From the NCBI GenBank assembly GCA_046329495.1, contig JAXLUO010000003.1, forward strand, positions 310,001 through 374,000: DNA of 64,000 nucleotides. The letters run 5' to 3'. The notes beneath the pieces were generated by a model. That model saw nothing but the letters and a program-made list of their open reading frames with translations. It did no database searches and was not told where the DNA came from. Every line of letters starts with the position of its first letter. Position 1 is the first letter of the stretch. The position numbers were made by a program, and so were the translations under genes. Of the stretch, positions 44,654 to 52,755 are shown one piece after another. The DNA is from Bog-950 sp046329495. GTDB lineage: Bacteria; Bacteroidota; Bacteroidia; Chitinophagales; LD1.

Positions 44654-45937
44654 ATGGGATTTGTAGATGAGTTAAAGTGGCGTAATATTCTGCATGATGT
44701 AATGCCAGGTACCGAAGACCTTTTGAATAAGGAAATGGTAGCGGGTTATATAGGTTTTGACCCAACGGCCGACTCATTGCACGTAGGGCATATGATGCAG
44801 GTTATGACCCTCCTCCATTTTCAGAAAGCCGGACACAAACCAATTGCCCTGGTGGGCGGTGCCACAGGTATGGTTGGCGACCCCACCGGCAAAAGTGCCG
44901 AACGCAATTTGCTTACCCCCGAAGAAGTAAATTACAACCTGCAGTGTATAAAAAAGCAGCTTGAAAAGTTCCTGGATTTCGATTGCGGCAACAACTCGGC
45001 AATTGTGGTTAACAATTACGATTGGTTTAAGGATTACAATTTCCTTGATTTTATCCGCGAGGTAGGTAAATACATTACGGTTAACTACATGATGGCTAAG
45101 GACAGCGTAAAATTGCGCCTGGAAAGTGAAGACCGTGAAGGCATGAGTTTTACCGAGTTTTGCTACCAATTGGTACAGGGTTACGACTTCTTTCATCTGT
45201 GGCAGAACAATGGTGTTAAGCTGCAAATGGGCGGTAGCGACCAGTGGGGGAATATTGTTACCGGCACAGAACTGATCCGTAAAAAAGGCAGGGGAGAAGC
45301 ATTTGCGCTTACCGTTAAACTGCTGATGAAGAGCGATGGCACTAAGTTCGGGAAGACGGAGAGTGGTGCTATTTGGCTTGACCCTAAGAAAACTTCGCCG
45401 TATAAGTTTTATCAATTCTGGCTGAATGCCGGTGATGTGGAGTCGGTTGATTTGGTACATAGGTTTTCATTAAAAGGACGCGAAGAGATTGAAGCCTTAA
45501 TAAAACAACATACTGAAGCGCCGCATTTGCGTTTATTACAAAAGGCGTTGGCTGAGGAAATAACTATACGCGTGCATTCAAAAGAAGCATTGGTGCGGGC
45601 ACGGGAAACAACCGAAATACTGTTTGGCTCATCGTTTGAAGAGTTTAAACGCCTGAGCAGTGAGGAAATTGAAAATGCTTTTGGTGCCGATATAACCTTT
45701 AAGGTGGGCAGAGATTTGTTTGCCGAAGGAATTGATGCCGTTAGCCTGGCCGGTGAAAAAACTTCGGTGTATGCCAGTAAGGGCGAAGCCCGCAAAAACA
45801 TACAGGGCAATGGCTTGAGCGTGAATAAAGAAAAAGTGGGCATTGATCGTAAGTTTGTAACGGATGATTTACTTTATGGAAAATACCTGTTATTGCAAAA
45901 AGGAAAAAAGAACTACTATTTAGTAGTAGCGGAATAG
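44654..45937 (+). CDS. tyrS: Tyrosyl-tRNA synthetase
   Basis: 427 residues, normal for a bacterial TyrRS; the ATG giving MGFVDELKWRNIL is preferred over a frame opening nine codons upstream. Class I signature: the HIGH motif is HVGHM in FDPTADSLHVGHMMQV, and the KMSKS motif is KFGKT in SDGTKFGKTESGAIWLD. The tyrosine-binding residues lie in the GYDFFHLW and GGSDQWGNI segments (the latter with the conserved D and Q). A C-terminal S4 domain (residues about 360-425) binds tRNA. A lipoprotein gene follows directly. Confidence 0.97.
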   Translation: MGFVDELKWRNILHDVMPGTEDLLNKEMVAGYIGFDPTADSLHVGHMMQVMTLLHFQKAGHKPIALVGGATGMVGDPTGKSAERNLLTPEEVNYNLQCIKKQLEKFLDFDCGNNSAIVVNNYDWFKDYNFLDFIREVGKYITVNYMMAKDSVKLRLESEDREGMSFTEFCYQLVQGYDFFHLWQNNGVKLQMGGSDQWGNIVTGTELIRKKGRGEAFALTVKLLMKSDGTKFGKTESGAIWLDPKKTSPYKFYQFWLNAGDVESVDLVHRFSLKGREEIEALIKQHTEAPHLRLLQKALAEEITIRVHSKEALVRARETTEILFGSSFEEFKRLSSEEIENAFGADITFKVGRDLFAEGIDAVSLAGEKTSVYASKGEARKNIQGNGLSVNKEKVGIDRKFVTDDLLYGKYLLLQKGKKNYYLVVAE

Positions 45938-46258
45938 ATGAAGCAGACGATTGTTTTAATAATGATAACTGGTATACTGGCACTGATAAATTCATGTGCA
46001 AAGCACCCGTTTGCTTGCTTTACAACCGAGCCGGATGAAAACAGCATTCATCGTATGCAACCGGTAACGTTTAATGCCGCTTGCTCTACCAATGGCGATG
46101 GCTTTTTCTGGGAGCTTTATGGCAATGAGGATTCAACTTTCTATGGACAAACCCTTACAACCGTATTTAAGGACTCCGGCAACGTAAAAGTTTTTTTACT
46201 AATAACTGCCGGTGGCCGTACTGCCAGCACCGAGCGTTACATTAAGGTATTACCGTAG
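45938..46258 (+). CDS. Small lipoprotein with PKD-like fold
   Basis: 106 residues beginning at the base after the tyrS stop codon. Lipobox INSC ends the signal sequence (MKQTIVLIMITGILALINSC). The remaining 85 residues, PFACFTTEPDENSIHRMQPV, then FNAACSTNGDGFFWELYG and KDSGNVKVFLLITAGGRTA, form a PKD-type sandwich: a WxxG-like step (FFWELYG) and the FKDSGNVKVFL strand correspond to the YxxPGxYxVxL end of PKD domains. Its 3' end overlaps pabB, on the other strand, by 17 bp. Function unknown; translational coupling to tyrS is likely by position. Confidence 0.82.
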   Translation: MKQTIVLIMITGILALINSCAKHPFACFTTEPDENSIHRMQPVTFNAACSTNGDGFFWELYGNEDSTFYGQTLTTVFKDSGNVKVFLLITAGGRTASTERYIKVLP

Positions 46259-47531
46259 CACCTAAGGCATTGAACATACCCTGCGCTTTTAGTAAAACTT
46301 CCTCGTATTCTTTCTCAGCAACCGAGTCGGCGGTGATGGCACCACCTACACGCACGGATAGGTAATTGCTTTGGCTGTTGTAAAGTATGCTGCGTATTAC
46401 CACGTTAAAATCAAAATCAGTTTCGGGCGTAATGTAGCCGATGGAGCCACTGTAAAGCCCACGTTTAAAGTCCTCATGACGCTCAATTTCGTGCATTACA
46501 ATAACCTTGGGAGCACCCGTCATGCTGCCCATGGGGAAGGCGTTTTTGATAGCCTGCAACCAATGCGAAGGGTTATCCATAGTGCCGGTAACTGTAGAGA
46601 TCATCTGGTTAACCGTGTTGAAGCTATACACACCAAACAGTTCCTCCACTTTTACGGTGCCCGGTTTGCAACTGCGTGCTAAATCGTTACGCACCAGGTC
46701 AACGATCATTACGTTTTCGGCGCGCTCCTTACTGTCGTTTTGCAACTGGCTCATTAAAGCTCGATTCTCTTCTGCGTTGTTCCCCTTTTTAATGGTGCCT
46801 TTTATTGGTTGTGATATGAGTTTATCGCCTTGTTTTTTTAAGAACCTTTCCGGACTGGCGCATAGCAGGTAGTTATGCTGCCATTTAAAAAAGCTACTAA
46901 AGGGGGCCGCCGCAGTGGTATTCAGTGTTTGGAATACTTGTATTGGTTTGATGACTGACTGCTCTGCGTAGAACTCGGTGCAGTAGTTCAGTTCGTAGAA
47001 ATCGCCTTCAGCAATTTGCTCTTTAATAGCGTGGACATGCTGCAGGTAATCTTGCTTAGCGGTGCGCGCTTTAAAAACCGGCGGGGGGACTTCCTGCTGC
47101 TGCAGTTCCATATTGCTGATGGCATCCAGTATTTCGAATGTTTCGGGATAGTTGCGGTTTACGGTTAAGCGGTTGCCGTTTAGCTCAAGCAGGTAGCGGG
47201 GTTTAAAGAAGTAGAAATCCGGGAAGTTAAATGCATCGGGCTTAATGCTTTCTAAACGTTCAAGCTGATTTTTTAAATCGTAGCTGAAGAAACCGAAAAT
47301 GGTTGCGCCCGCTTCTTTTAAAAAATCCTCCAGGGTATCTACGTTGGGGGGACCAAAGGTGGACTCCGCCAGGCGGTCCACCGCGAGGGTCCAGTTGGTG
47401 GCGGGGTAGTGGGCAACCTGATAGTTATTGTTATCTAACAGGCACACCACCGCAAAGCGATTAGCCCAGGCAAGGGCTTTACGCTTAAAGGTTTCTACAT
47501 CCTCAACAGGTATGGTAGTTGTTTCTGCCAT
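46242..47531 (-). CDS. pabB: Aminodeoxychorismate synthase component I (PabB-type)
   Basis: 429 residues, the chorismate-binding family. Members make anthranilate (TrpE), isochorismate (MenF) or 4-amino-4-deoxychorismate (PabB). Here the diagnostic PIKGT motif (K244), with lysine instead of the alanine of anthranilate synthases, indicates a PabB-type enzyme for folate synthesis. Other signatures: EGDFYELNYCTEF, PFSSFFKWQHNYLLCASPER, VDLVRNDLARSC and FPMGSMTGAPK. Length is at the short end because the N-terminal domain is reduced. No glutamine amidotransferase partner (PabA) is visible in the window. It lies 61 bp downstream of purA on the same strand. Confidence 0.92.
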   Translation of the reverse strand: MAETTTIPVEDVETFKRKALAWANRFAVVCLLDNNNYQVAHYPATNWTLAVDRLAESTFGPPNVDTLEDFLKEAGATIFGFFSYDLKNQLERLESIKPDAFNFPDFYFFKPRYLLELNGNRLTVNRNYPETFEILDAISNMELQQQEVPPPVFKARTAKQDYLQHVHAIKEQIAEGDFYELNYCTEFYAEQSVIKPIQVFQTLNTTAAAPFSSFFKWQHNYLLCASPERFLKKQGDKLISQPIKGTIKKGNNAEENRALMSQLQNDSKERAENVMIVDLVRNDLARSCKPGTVKVEELFGVYSFNTVNQMISTVTGTMDNPSHWLQAIKNAFPMGSMTGAPKVIVMHEIERHEDFKRGLYSGSIGYITPETDFDFNVVIRSILYNSQSNYLSVRVGGAITADSVAEKEYEEVLLKAQGMFNALGATVIP

Positions 47532-47592
47532 GGCAGTATACTGTGCGGCCCCCTTAGGGGTACCGGTAAGGTTAAAAACGGATACAACAGGC

Positions 47593-48876
47593 CTACGCCG
47601 GTTGCTCGGCTTTTTTAAACAGCAGCTTCTCGCGCTCAGGGCCGGTAGATATCATCGAAATCTCGGTGCTGAGGTATTCTTCCACAAAGCGCAGGTAACC
47701 CAGGAAGGTTTCCGGCAGGTCGTCGTAGTTGCTGTAGTTGCGCAGGTCGGCCTTCCAACCGCAAAGCTTATGGTAAACCGGGTTTATTTGCGCTTCGCAA
47801 ATATCGTATGGTATCTGGCTGGTGCGCTTGCCGTTGATGTTATATTCAGTGCAGGCCTCAATGGTTTCAAAATCGTTGAGCACATCGGCCTTGGTCATAG
47901 CAATTTGCGTAACGCCGTTGATCATGATAGCGTATTTCAGCGCGGGCAGGTCTATCCAACCACAGCGGCGCGAACGGCCGGTAGTAGCGCCAAATTCGTT
48001 GCCGATTTTGCGGATCAGTTCGCCGGTATCGTCGTTCAGTTCGGTAGGGAAGGGGCCGCTGCCTACGCGGGTAGCGTATGCTTTAGCAATGCCTATTACT
48101 TCCTTGATTTTGTTTGGCGCAATACCTAAACCGTTACAAGCACCCGAGGTGATGGTGTTAGAAGAGGTTACATACGGATACGTGCCGAAGTCGATATCCA
48201 GCATGGTGCCCTGGGCACCTTCGGCCAGGATGGTTTTACCGGCAGAAAGGGCATTATTGAGGTAGTATTCGCTATCAATTAAGTTTAGCGAACGCAGGAA
48301 ATCGATGGCTTCGAACCAGGTTTTCTCTGTTTCTTCCAGCGAAAATTCGAAATCGTAAATCTTTAGCAGGTGCAGGTGTTTCTCCTTAATACGCTCGTAG
48401 ATGCCTTTAAAGTCACTGCTTTCAATATCGCCGATACGCAGACCGTTGCGGCCTGTTTTATCCATATAGGTAGGCGAAATACCACGCAGGGTTGAGCCGA
48501 TTTTGCTCTGGCCCTTGGCTGCTTCGCTGGCGGCATCCAGTATTTTGTGGGTAGGTAGAATTAGGTGTGCCTTACGTGAAATAAACAGGCGCTTATTGAT
48601 CTCTACACCTTTAGCGGTTAGCTGTTCAATTTCCTTTTTAAGGGTTACAGGGTCAATAACCACACCATTACCGATTACGTTAACGGGACGTTCGTGGAGA
48701 ATACCGCTTGGCACGGTGTGCAGAATGGTCTTTACCCCATCAATTACCAAGGTATGGCCGGCATTAGGGCCACCCTGAAAGCGGGCAATAACATCATATT
48801 TATCGGCCAGGTGGTCAACGATTTTGCCTTTGCCTTCGTCGCCCCACTGTAAGCCTAAAAGTATATCAACATGCAT
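47593..48876 (-). CDS. purA: Adenylosuccinate synthetase
   Basis: 427 residues, standard length. It joins IMP and aspartate with GTP to adenylosuccinate in AMP synthesis. The P-loop-like GLQWGDEGKGKIVD (residues 8-21) contains the catalytic Asp; GGPNAGHT follows with the catalytic His. The IMP- and GTP-binding segments appear as GRNGLRIGD, TSSNTITSGACNG, TTGRSRRCGWIDLPALKYA and the final TKADVLNDFE. It follows the STAS gene by 62 bp. The 62-bp gap holds a short GC hairpin-like segment (CCCGCGGG) but no recognisable promoter. Confidence 0.97.
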   Translation of the reverse strand: MHVDILLGLQWGDEGKGKIVDHLADKYDVIARFQGGPNAGHTLVIDGVKTILHTVPSGILHERPVNVIGNGVVIDPVTLKKEIEQLTAKGVEINKRLFISRKAHLILPTHKILDAASEAAKGQSKIGSTLRGISPTYMDKTGRNGLRIGDIESSDFKGIYERIKEKHLHLLKIYDFEFSLEETEKTWFEAIDFLRSLNLIDSEYYLNNALSAGKTILAEGAQGTMLDIDFGTYPYVTSSNTITSGACNGLGIAPNKIKEVIGIAKAYATRVGSGPFPTELNDDTGELIRKIGNEFGATTGRSRRCGWIDLPALKYAIMINGVTQIAMTKADVLNDFETIEACTEYNINGKRTSQIPYDICEAQINPVYHKLCGWKADLRNYSNYDDLPETFLGYLRFVEEYLSTEISMISTGPEREKLLFKKAEQPA

Positions 48877-48938
48877 AGTTAAAATGTGAGTTCCCGCGGG
48901 TTTTCACCGGGCGAACCTTTATGGGTTGGTAGTATTAA

Positions 48939-49277
48939 TTAGTTCGATTTAAGAAAGGTGATGGCTGCCGCTTCGTCGCCGTATACCGGAAACAGGGTTT
49001 CCAGCTTTGTCATTTGCAGCAGTTTGCGCATTTGCTCGGGCAAGCCGCACAGGGCCAGTTCGCCGCCTGCGTTACGGGTTTTAGAAAGGGCCGTCATCAG
49101 CATACCTAAGCCGGTGCTGTTAATGAATTTCATATCGGCCAGGTTAAACAACACTTTCTTGGTGCCGGCCTCAATGTTCTGCTTAATCAAATCCATAACA
49201 GGGCCATTGGTGTTTTCGCCCAGCAGGTTGCCTTCCAGCGAAATAACAAGCACTCCATCTTTCAATTCGTTCTTCAT
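48939..49277 (-). CDS. STAS-domain anti-sigma-factor antagonist-like protein
   Basis: 112 residues, all one STAS domain. The phosphorylatable-serine site of SpoIIAA-type proteins is FINSTGLGML near residue 54, where Ser is the target of an anti-sigma kinase; the upstream VISLEGNLLGENTNG and downstream NAGGELALCG strands complete the fold. It could belong to a partner-switching module controlling a sigma factor or be a simple signalling protein; no kinase or phosphatase is in the window. It lies 16 bp downstream of the Fur-family gene and is probably in its unit. Confidence 0.92.
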   Translation of the reverse strand: MKNELKDGVLVISLEGNLLGENTNGPVMDLIKQNIEAGTKKVLFNLADMKFINSTGLGMLMTALSKTRNAGGELALCGLPEQMRKLLQMTKLETLFPVYGDEAAAITFLKSN

Positions 49278-49293
49278 ACAGTGGTGTTGGTTT

Positions 49294-49809
49294 TTATGCG
49301 TTGGTGGTTTCGGTTTCCTTTTTTGCTTCCAGTTCGCGTTTCATCTGGCAATTGCCGCAAATGCCGTACATGTTCAGCGAGTGGTGTGTTATTTTAAAGT
49401 TCAGTAACTCGCCCATCATGGTTTTTATCTGCTGGATGCGAGGATCGCAAAATTCAACTACTTTTTTACAATCCACACAAATGATGTGATCATGTTGTTT
49501 ATAACCGTAGCTTTTCTCGTACTGGGCCTGGTTTTTGCCAAACTGGTGCTTTTTAACCAGGTCGCAGCTAACCAGTAATTCCAGGGTATTATAAACGGTG
49601 GCACGGCTTACGTTATACTTCTTCTTAACCAGCGTTTCGTATAAGCTTTCGGCATCAAAGTGGTCGTCGCGACTGTATATCTCGTCCAGTATCGTAAAGC
49701 GCTCGGCGGTTTTACGAAGATCCTTTTGTTCCAGGTAGGCAGAGAAAATGTTCCTTACTTCTTCCAGTAATTCTTTTCGGTTCTGAATCACGCCCGAAAA
49801 TACAGCCAA
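49294..49809 (-). CDS. Fur family metal- or peroxide-responsive regulator
   Basis: 171 residues. N-terminal winged helix with RKTAERFTILDEIYSRDDHF and the recognition helix ATVYNTLELLVSCDLV. The dimer and metal domain has HDHIICVDCKKVVEFCDP, where His/Cys ligands match the Fur regulatory site, and the C-terminal CGNCQMK pair completes a structural zinc site with CVDC. The Fur, PerR and Zur subtypes cannot be separated by sight, although two C-x2-C pairs favour Fur or PerR over other subgroups. The gene faces a long AT-rich intergenic region with a perfect palindrome upstream. It is followed by the STAS gene. Confidence 0.93.
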   Translation of the reverse strand: MAVFSGVIQNRKELLEEVRNIFSAYLEQKDLRKTAERFTILDEIYSRDDHFDAESLYETLVKKKYNVSRATVYNTLELLVSCDLVKKHQFGKNQAQYEKSYGYKQHDHIICVDCKKVVEFCDPRIQQIKTMMGELLNFKITHHSLNMYGICGNCQMKRELEAKKETETTNA

Positions 49810-50126
49810 AAGCGGACTTCGCCAATGGTATTCTTCGGTTGTTTATAATCTGTTTTTTATCAACGCTTTGAGCCCCCTCCCGATAAGCGGTTTATTTGCT
49901 GATTGACGCTGATTTAAGGCTTAGGCAGGCTTAGGTATGGCTGATTTAAGGCTGATATAAAACCGTGTTAAAATCGTTGTTTTTGTGTCATAAGTTATTG
50001 GTATTTAGTGTTTTGAATAGCTGCTGCTGATTTTATGCTGAGGTTCTTGCGGAAACAGGCAAAATGGCCCCCTGTTGAAGTTGTTTCTGTAAATGTAATA
50101 ATAAAGAAATTAAAAAAGAAACAATG
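49810..50126. other. Intergenic stretch upstream of the Fur-family gene
   Basis: No reading frame is supported. A 14-bp direct repeat, GCTGATTTAAGGCT, occurs at 49908-49921 and 49940-49953. The fur promoter could not be identified by consensus. Confidence 0.5.
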
Positions 50127-50151
50127 TTGTTAAAACAAATTATTTTAACAA
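50127..50151. promoter_or_regulatory. Perfect 25-bp AT-rich palindrome, candidate operator
   Basis: Arms TTGTTAAAA (50127-50135) and TTTTAACAA (50143-50151) with a 7-nt spacer, 9 of 9 bp complementary. It lies about 320 bp upstream of the Fur-family ATG. It is AT-rich like a Fur/PerR box but not an exact match to a published box I can name. Confidence 0.45.
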
Positions 50152-50212
50152 GGTAACTTAATTTGGGGGATTGCGCTTATTTGCGGTTTAGCGTGTTGCC
50201 GGAGCGGGTCGA

Positions 50213-50346
50213 CCACCCTCCTTCAGCTGCGCTCAGGACAAGCTAAGAATCCGGTTCCCGTATTCTTGCCACCCCTCCTGATTCCGAAGTTTCGGGAAGG
50301 AGGGGAATTTTAACAGCCCGCATCCTGCGGAGTCGGTTAGGAGGGT
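50213..50346. repeat. Nested inverted repeats downstream of the barrel-protein gene
   Basis: Outer arms ACCCTCCT (50215-50222) and AGGAGGGT (50339-50346) enclose an inner hairpin CCCCTCC/GGAGGGG (50272-50278 with 50299-50305) continued by TTCCGAA/TTCGGGAA. The style resembles short palindromic intergenic elements of Bacteroidota. No gene is inside. Confidence 0.6.
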
Positions 50347-50379
50347 TGCGTTGGAAGGATTAGGTTGTTCCGTATAACT

Positions 50380-51075
50380 CTAATTTGTTACCGGCGCACC
50401 TTGTGGATTGGATATGCGGGCTTTTTTTGGTTTACCGCCTATTGCTATCGCCACCTTAAGCCCAAGGGTATTAACAACGCCTTCAAAATCATAGAAGGAT
50501 TTGAAGAATAAGCGGTTTTCAATAGAAACATTCAATGCCAGGTTTCGTGGTAGGCGGATCGAGAGGCCGAGACCAACAGGAACGCCGATTTGTATAGGCG
50601 TAAAGGGAGGCAATGAGTTACGGATTAAGGTGCGATACCACATAGTGGTGCCTAATGTTTCCGAATAAGAATTATAATCGAACTTGTAAGTCAGGGCAAA
50701 ATTGGCCAGTACACCGCCATGGGCCAGAAATCGCACTTTTTTATGTCCGCCTTCTATTTCGGCCATTAGAGGAACTGTTAGGTAAACGCAGTTATTATAA
50801 ATCTGCATCACGGAGGAAGATTTAGTATGATCACCATAGGGGGTAAAGTATTTATAGCCGCTGCATTCCAACCCTATTGAAACGCCGAATTCGTTCTTGC
50901 CAATAAAGCGGTAACCGATGGCTAAGATAGGCAGCGCCTTTTTAACCGATGGCGTGCGGACAGATAGGTTTATGAAACCAAGATTTATTCCTGCACCGAC
51001 ATCTGTATAATGCTTCTGGGCTGTGGCGCTATATGTTATAGCAAGAAAAAATAGCACACCTCCAATAAGTTTCAT
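50380..51075 (-). CDS. Predicted outer-membrane beta-barrel protein
   Basis: 231 residues from the ATG giving signal peptide MKLIGGVLFFLAITYSATAQ; 20 upstream codons are not needed. The mature protein alternates hydrophobic and polar strands with glycines (YTDVGAGINLGFINLS, NEFGVSIGLECSGYKYF, KKVRFLAHGGVLANFALTYK, VPVGLGLSIRLPRNLALNVS), the pattern of an 8- to 10-strand porin-like outer-membrane barrel (outer membrane beta-barrel family in Bacteroidota). No substrate or catalytic residue is apparent. It is transcribed alone on the minus strand, divergent from the 503-residue secreted protein gene with 155 bp between starts. Confidence 0.78.
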   Translation of the reverse strand: MKLIGGVLFFLAITYSATAQKHYTDVGAGINLGFINLSVRTPSVKKALPILAIGYRFIGKNEFGVSIGLECSGYKYFTPYGDHTKSSSVMQIYNNCVYLTVPLMAEIEGGHKKVRFLAHGGVLANFALTYKFDYNSYSETLGTTMWYRTLIRNSLPPFTPIQIGVPVGLGLSIRLPRNLALNVSIENRLFFKSFYDFEGVVNTLGLKVAIAIGGKPKKARISNPQGAPVTN

Positions 51076-51230
51076 GGGCAACCGGGTTATGTCATAAATA
51101 CGTAATCTTTTCTTTACTGTCCTTTTCGCCGGCACAATTTACATTCAATTGTTTTATTTTGCTTATGTATAAGTGCAAATTTATCAAATAGAAATGGTAA
51201 AAATTGCACAACCCGCTTAGTAATATCTAA

Positions 51231-52742
51231 ATGAAAGTAATACGGCATATTATTTTGGCAGCAACACTAAACTGTGTTTTGGTGTTGTTGCTTTTTTCGC
51301 AGGACTATGGCATGCAATGGATACAGGGCGATGTACCTGTATCTATTATGGACTTCAGGAATGATACGATACAATTTCATTACGTTACCAACAGTGATGC
51401 CACTCCCTTTTTTATCGGCACAGCCAATATATGCGATCGCGAAGGCAACTTTCAATTTTTTACGAACGGTATTGCGGTTTACGACCGGTATGGCAATATA
51501 ATGCCTAATGGCGATACACTTTCCTTTTACAATTACGGCTATTGGTTATCTATAAACTCAGGGGCCCCGAACGATCAGGCGGTAATGATTTTACCCAAGC
51601 CTAACAGCAGCAACCTGTATTATATTTTTCATTTTGTACCTATTGATACGGGGTTTACCTATGCCGGATACAGTTATAATGAGCCTACCCACTTTTACTA
51701 TTCGCTGGTGGATATGAACGCCAACTTTGGCCTGGGCGATGTTATAGAAAAGGACGTTCGCCTGCCTTTAACAGGGGTAAACTGCGCCAGTAAAATGACC
51801 GCCGTAAAACATGCCAACGGCCGCGATTGGTGGATAATACGGCATGGCTGGCGCGATAATAAATACATTAAGTTTTTATTGACCCCTGATACCATCCTTG
51901 GCCCCTATTTTCAAAATATAGGCCCACCGTTTAACCAAAATGGCAGAGCTGTAGATTTTTATGGCACCTCCGTTTTTAACTCGGATGGTACCAAAATGGC
52001 TTCAGCAAATTATTTAAGCCCTATAGTGGTATTAGACTTTGACCGCTGCAGCGGGGAGTTCAGCAATCCGCTTGTTATAAACAATAAGGCGCGCGACACT
52101 ACTCTTTTAGGCGCTATTGGCTTATCGTTTAGCCCCGGTGGCAGGTTTTTATATGCTAACTTACTGTTTGAGTTAAATCAATACGATTTACAGTCGCCTA
52201 CACCTAACGACTCCATACGCATTTTTAGTGTAGATACTACCGATGCTTTTTGGCTGCACCAGCACCGGCTGGGCCCCAACGGCAAAATATATATAGGCAC
52301 CTGGAATGGTGGCAATTACCACCTGCATGTAATAAATGACCCCGATTCGTTAGGCCTTGCCTGCAATTTTCAGTTTCAGGGGCAGCAGTGTTTAACGTCC
52401 AACACCTATAACTTACCGAACATGGTAAATTACAAATTAGGCCCCTTAACAGGCAGCGGGTGCGATACGATTGTTTCGGATATTGCAGATGCCCCGATTG
52501 ATAATGCATCTATAAAAATTAACCCTAACCCCGCAGTCCGTTTTATAACTATAACGGGCAAACAGCATGACGGGCAGTTGCAGTTGCTTTTTTATAATGC
52601 ATTGGGGGCACTGGTTGAAACCGCGACAGTCGTAATGGGTGAGGAGATAAGCGTTAGCGATTTACCCAATGGGGTTTACCAGGTTTGTGTAAAGAGGAAT
52701 AGTGTATTGCTACAAACCACGCGGTTGGTAATTTCGAGATAA
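51231..52742 (+). CDS. Secreted beta-propeller-like protein with T9SS sorting domain
   Basis: 503 residues. The signal peptide is MKVIRHIILAATLNCVLVLL. The body has repeated blades such as NSSNLYYIFHFVPIDTG, AVKHANGRDWWIIRHGW and LGFS-type segments (IGLSFSPGGRFLYANLL), consistent with a WD40/YVTN-type propeller often seen in Bacteroidota secreted proteins. The last 75 residues are a type A T9SS sorting domain (INPNPAVRFITITGKQ ... LFYNALGALVETA ... LPNGVYQVCV). No catalytic motif is seen; role as a surface or extracellular binding protein is inferred. It converges on the collagen-like gene with 13 bp between stops. Confidence 0.88.
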   Translation: MKVIRHIILAATLNCVLVLLLFSQDYGMQWIQGDVPVSIMDFRNDTIQFHYVTNSDATPFFIGTANICDREGNFQFFTNGIAVYDRYGNIMPNGDTLSFYNYGYWLSINSGAPNDQAVMILPKPNSSNLYYIFHFVPIDTGFTYAGYSYNEPTHFYYSLVDMNANFGLGDVIEKDVRLPLTGVNCASKMTAVKHANGRDWWIIRHGWRDNKYIKFLLTPDTILGPYFQNIGPPFNQNGRAVDFYGTSVFNSDGTKMASANYLSPIVVLDFDRCSGEFSNPLVINNKARDTTLLGAIGLSFSPGGRFLYANLLFELNQYDLQSPTPNDSIRIFSVDTTDAFWLHQHRLGPNGKIYIGTWNGGNYHLHVINDPDSLGLACNFQFQGQQCLTSNTYNLPNMVNYKLGPLTGSGCDTIVSDIADAPIDNASIKINPNPAVRFITITGKQHDGQLQLLFYNALGALVETATVVMGEEISVSDLPNGVYQVCVKRNSVLLQTTRLVISR

Positions 52743-52755
52743 ATGTGAGGCACGC

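Noticed and set aside
44774..45460. 228-codon minus-strand frame inside tyrS
   Set aside because: It is the complementary-strand shadow of an unambiguous TyrRS gene.
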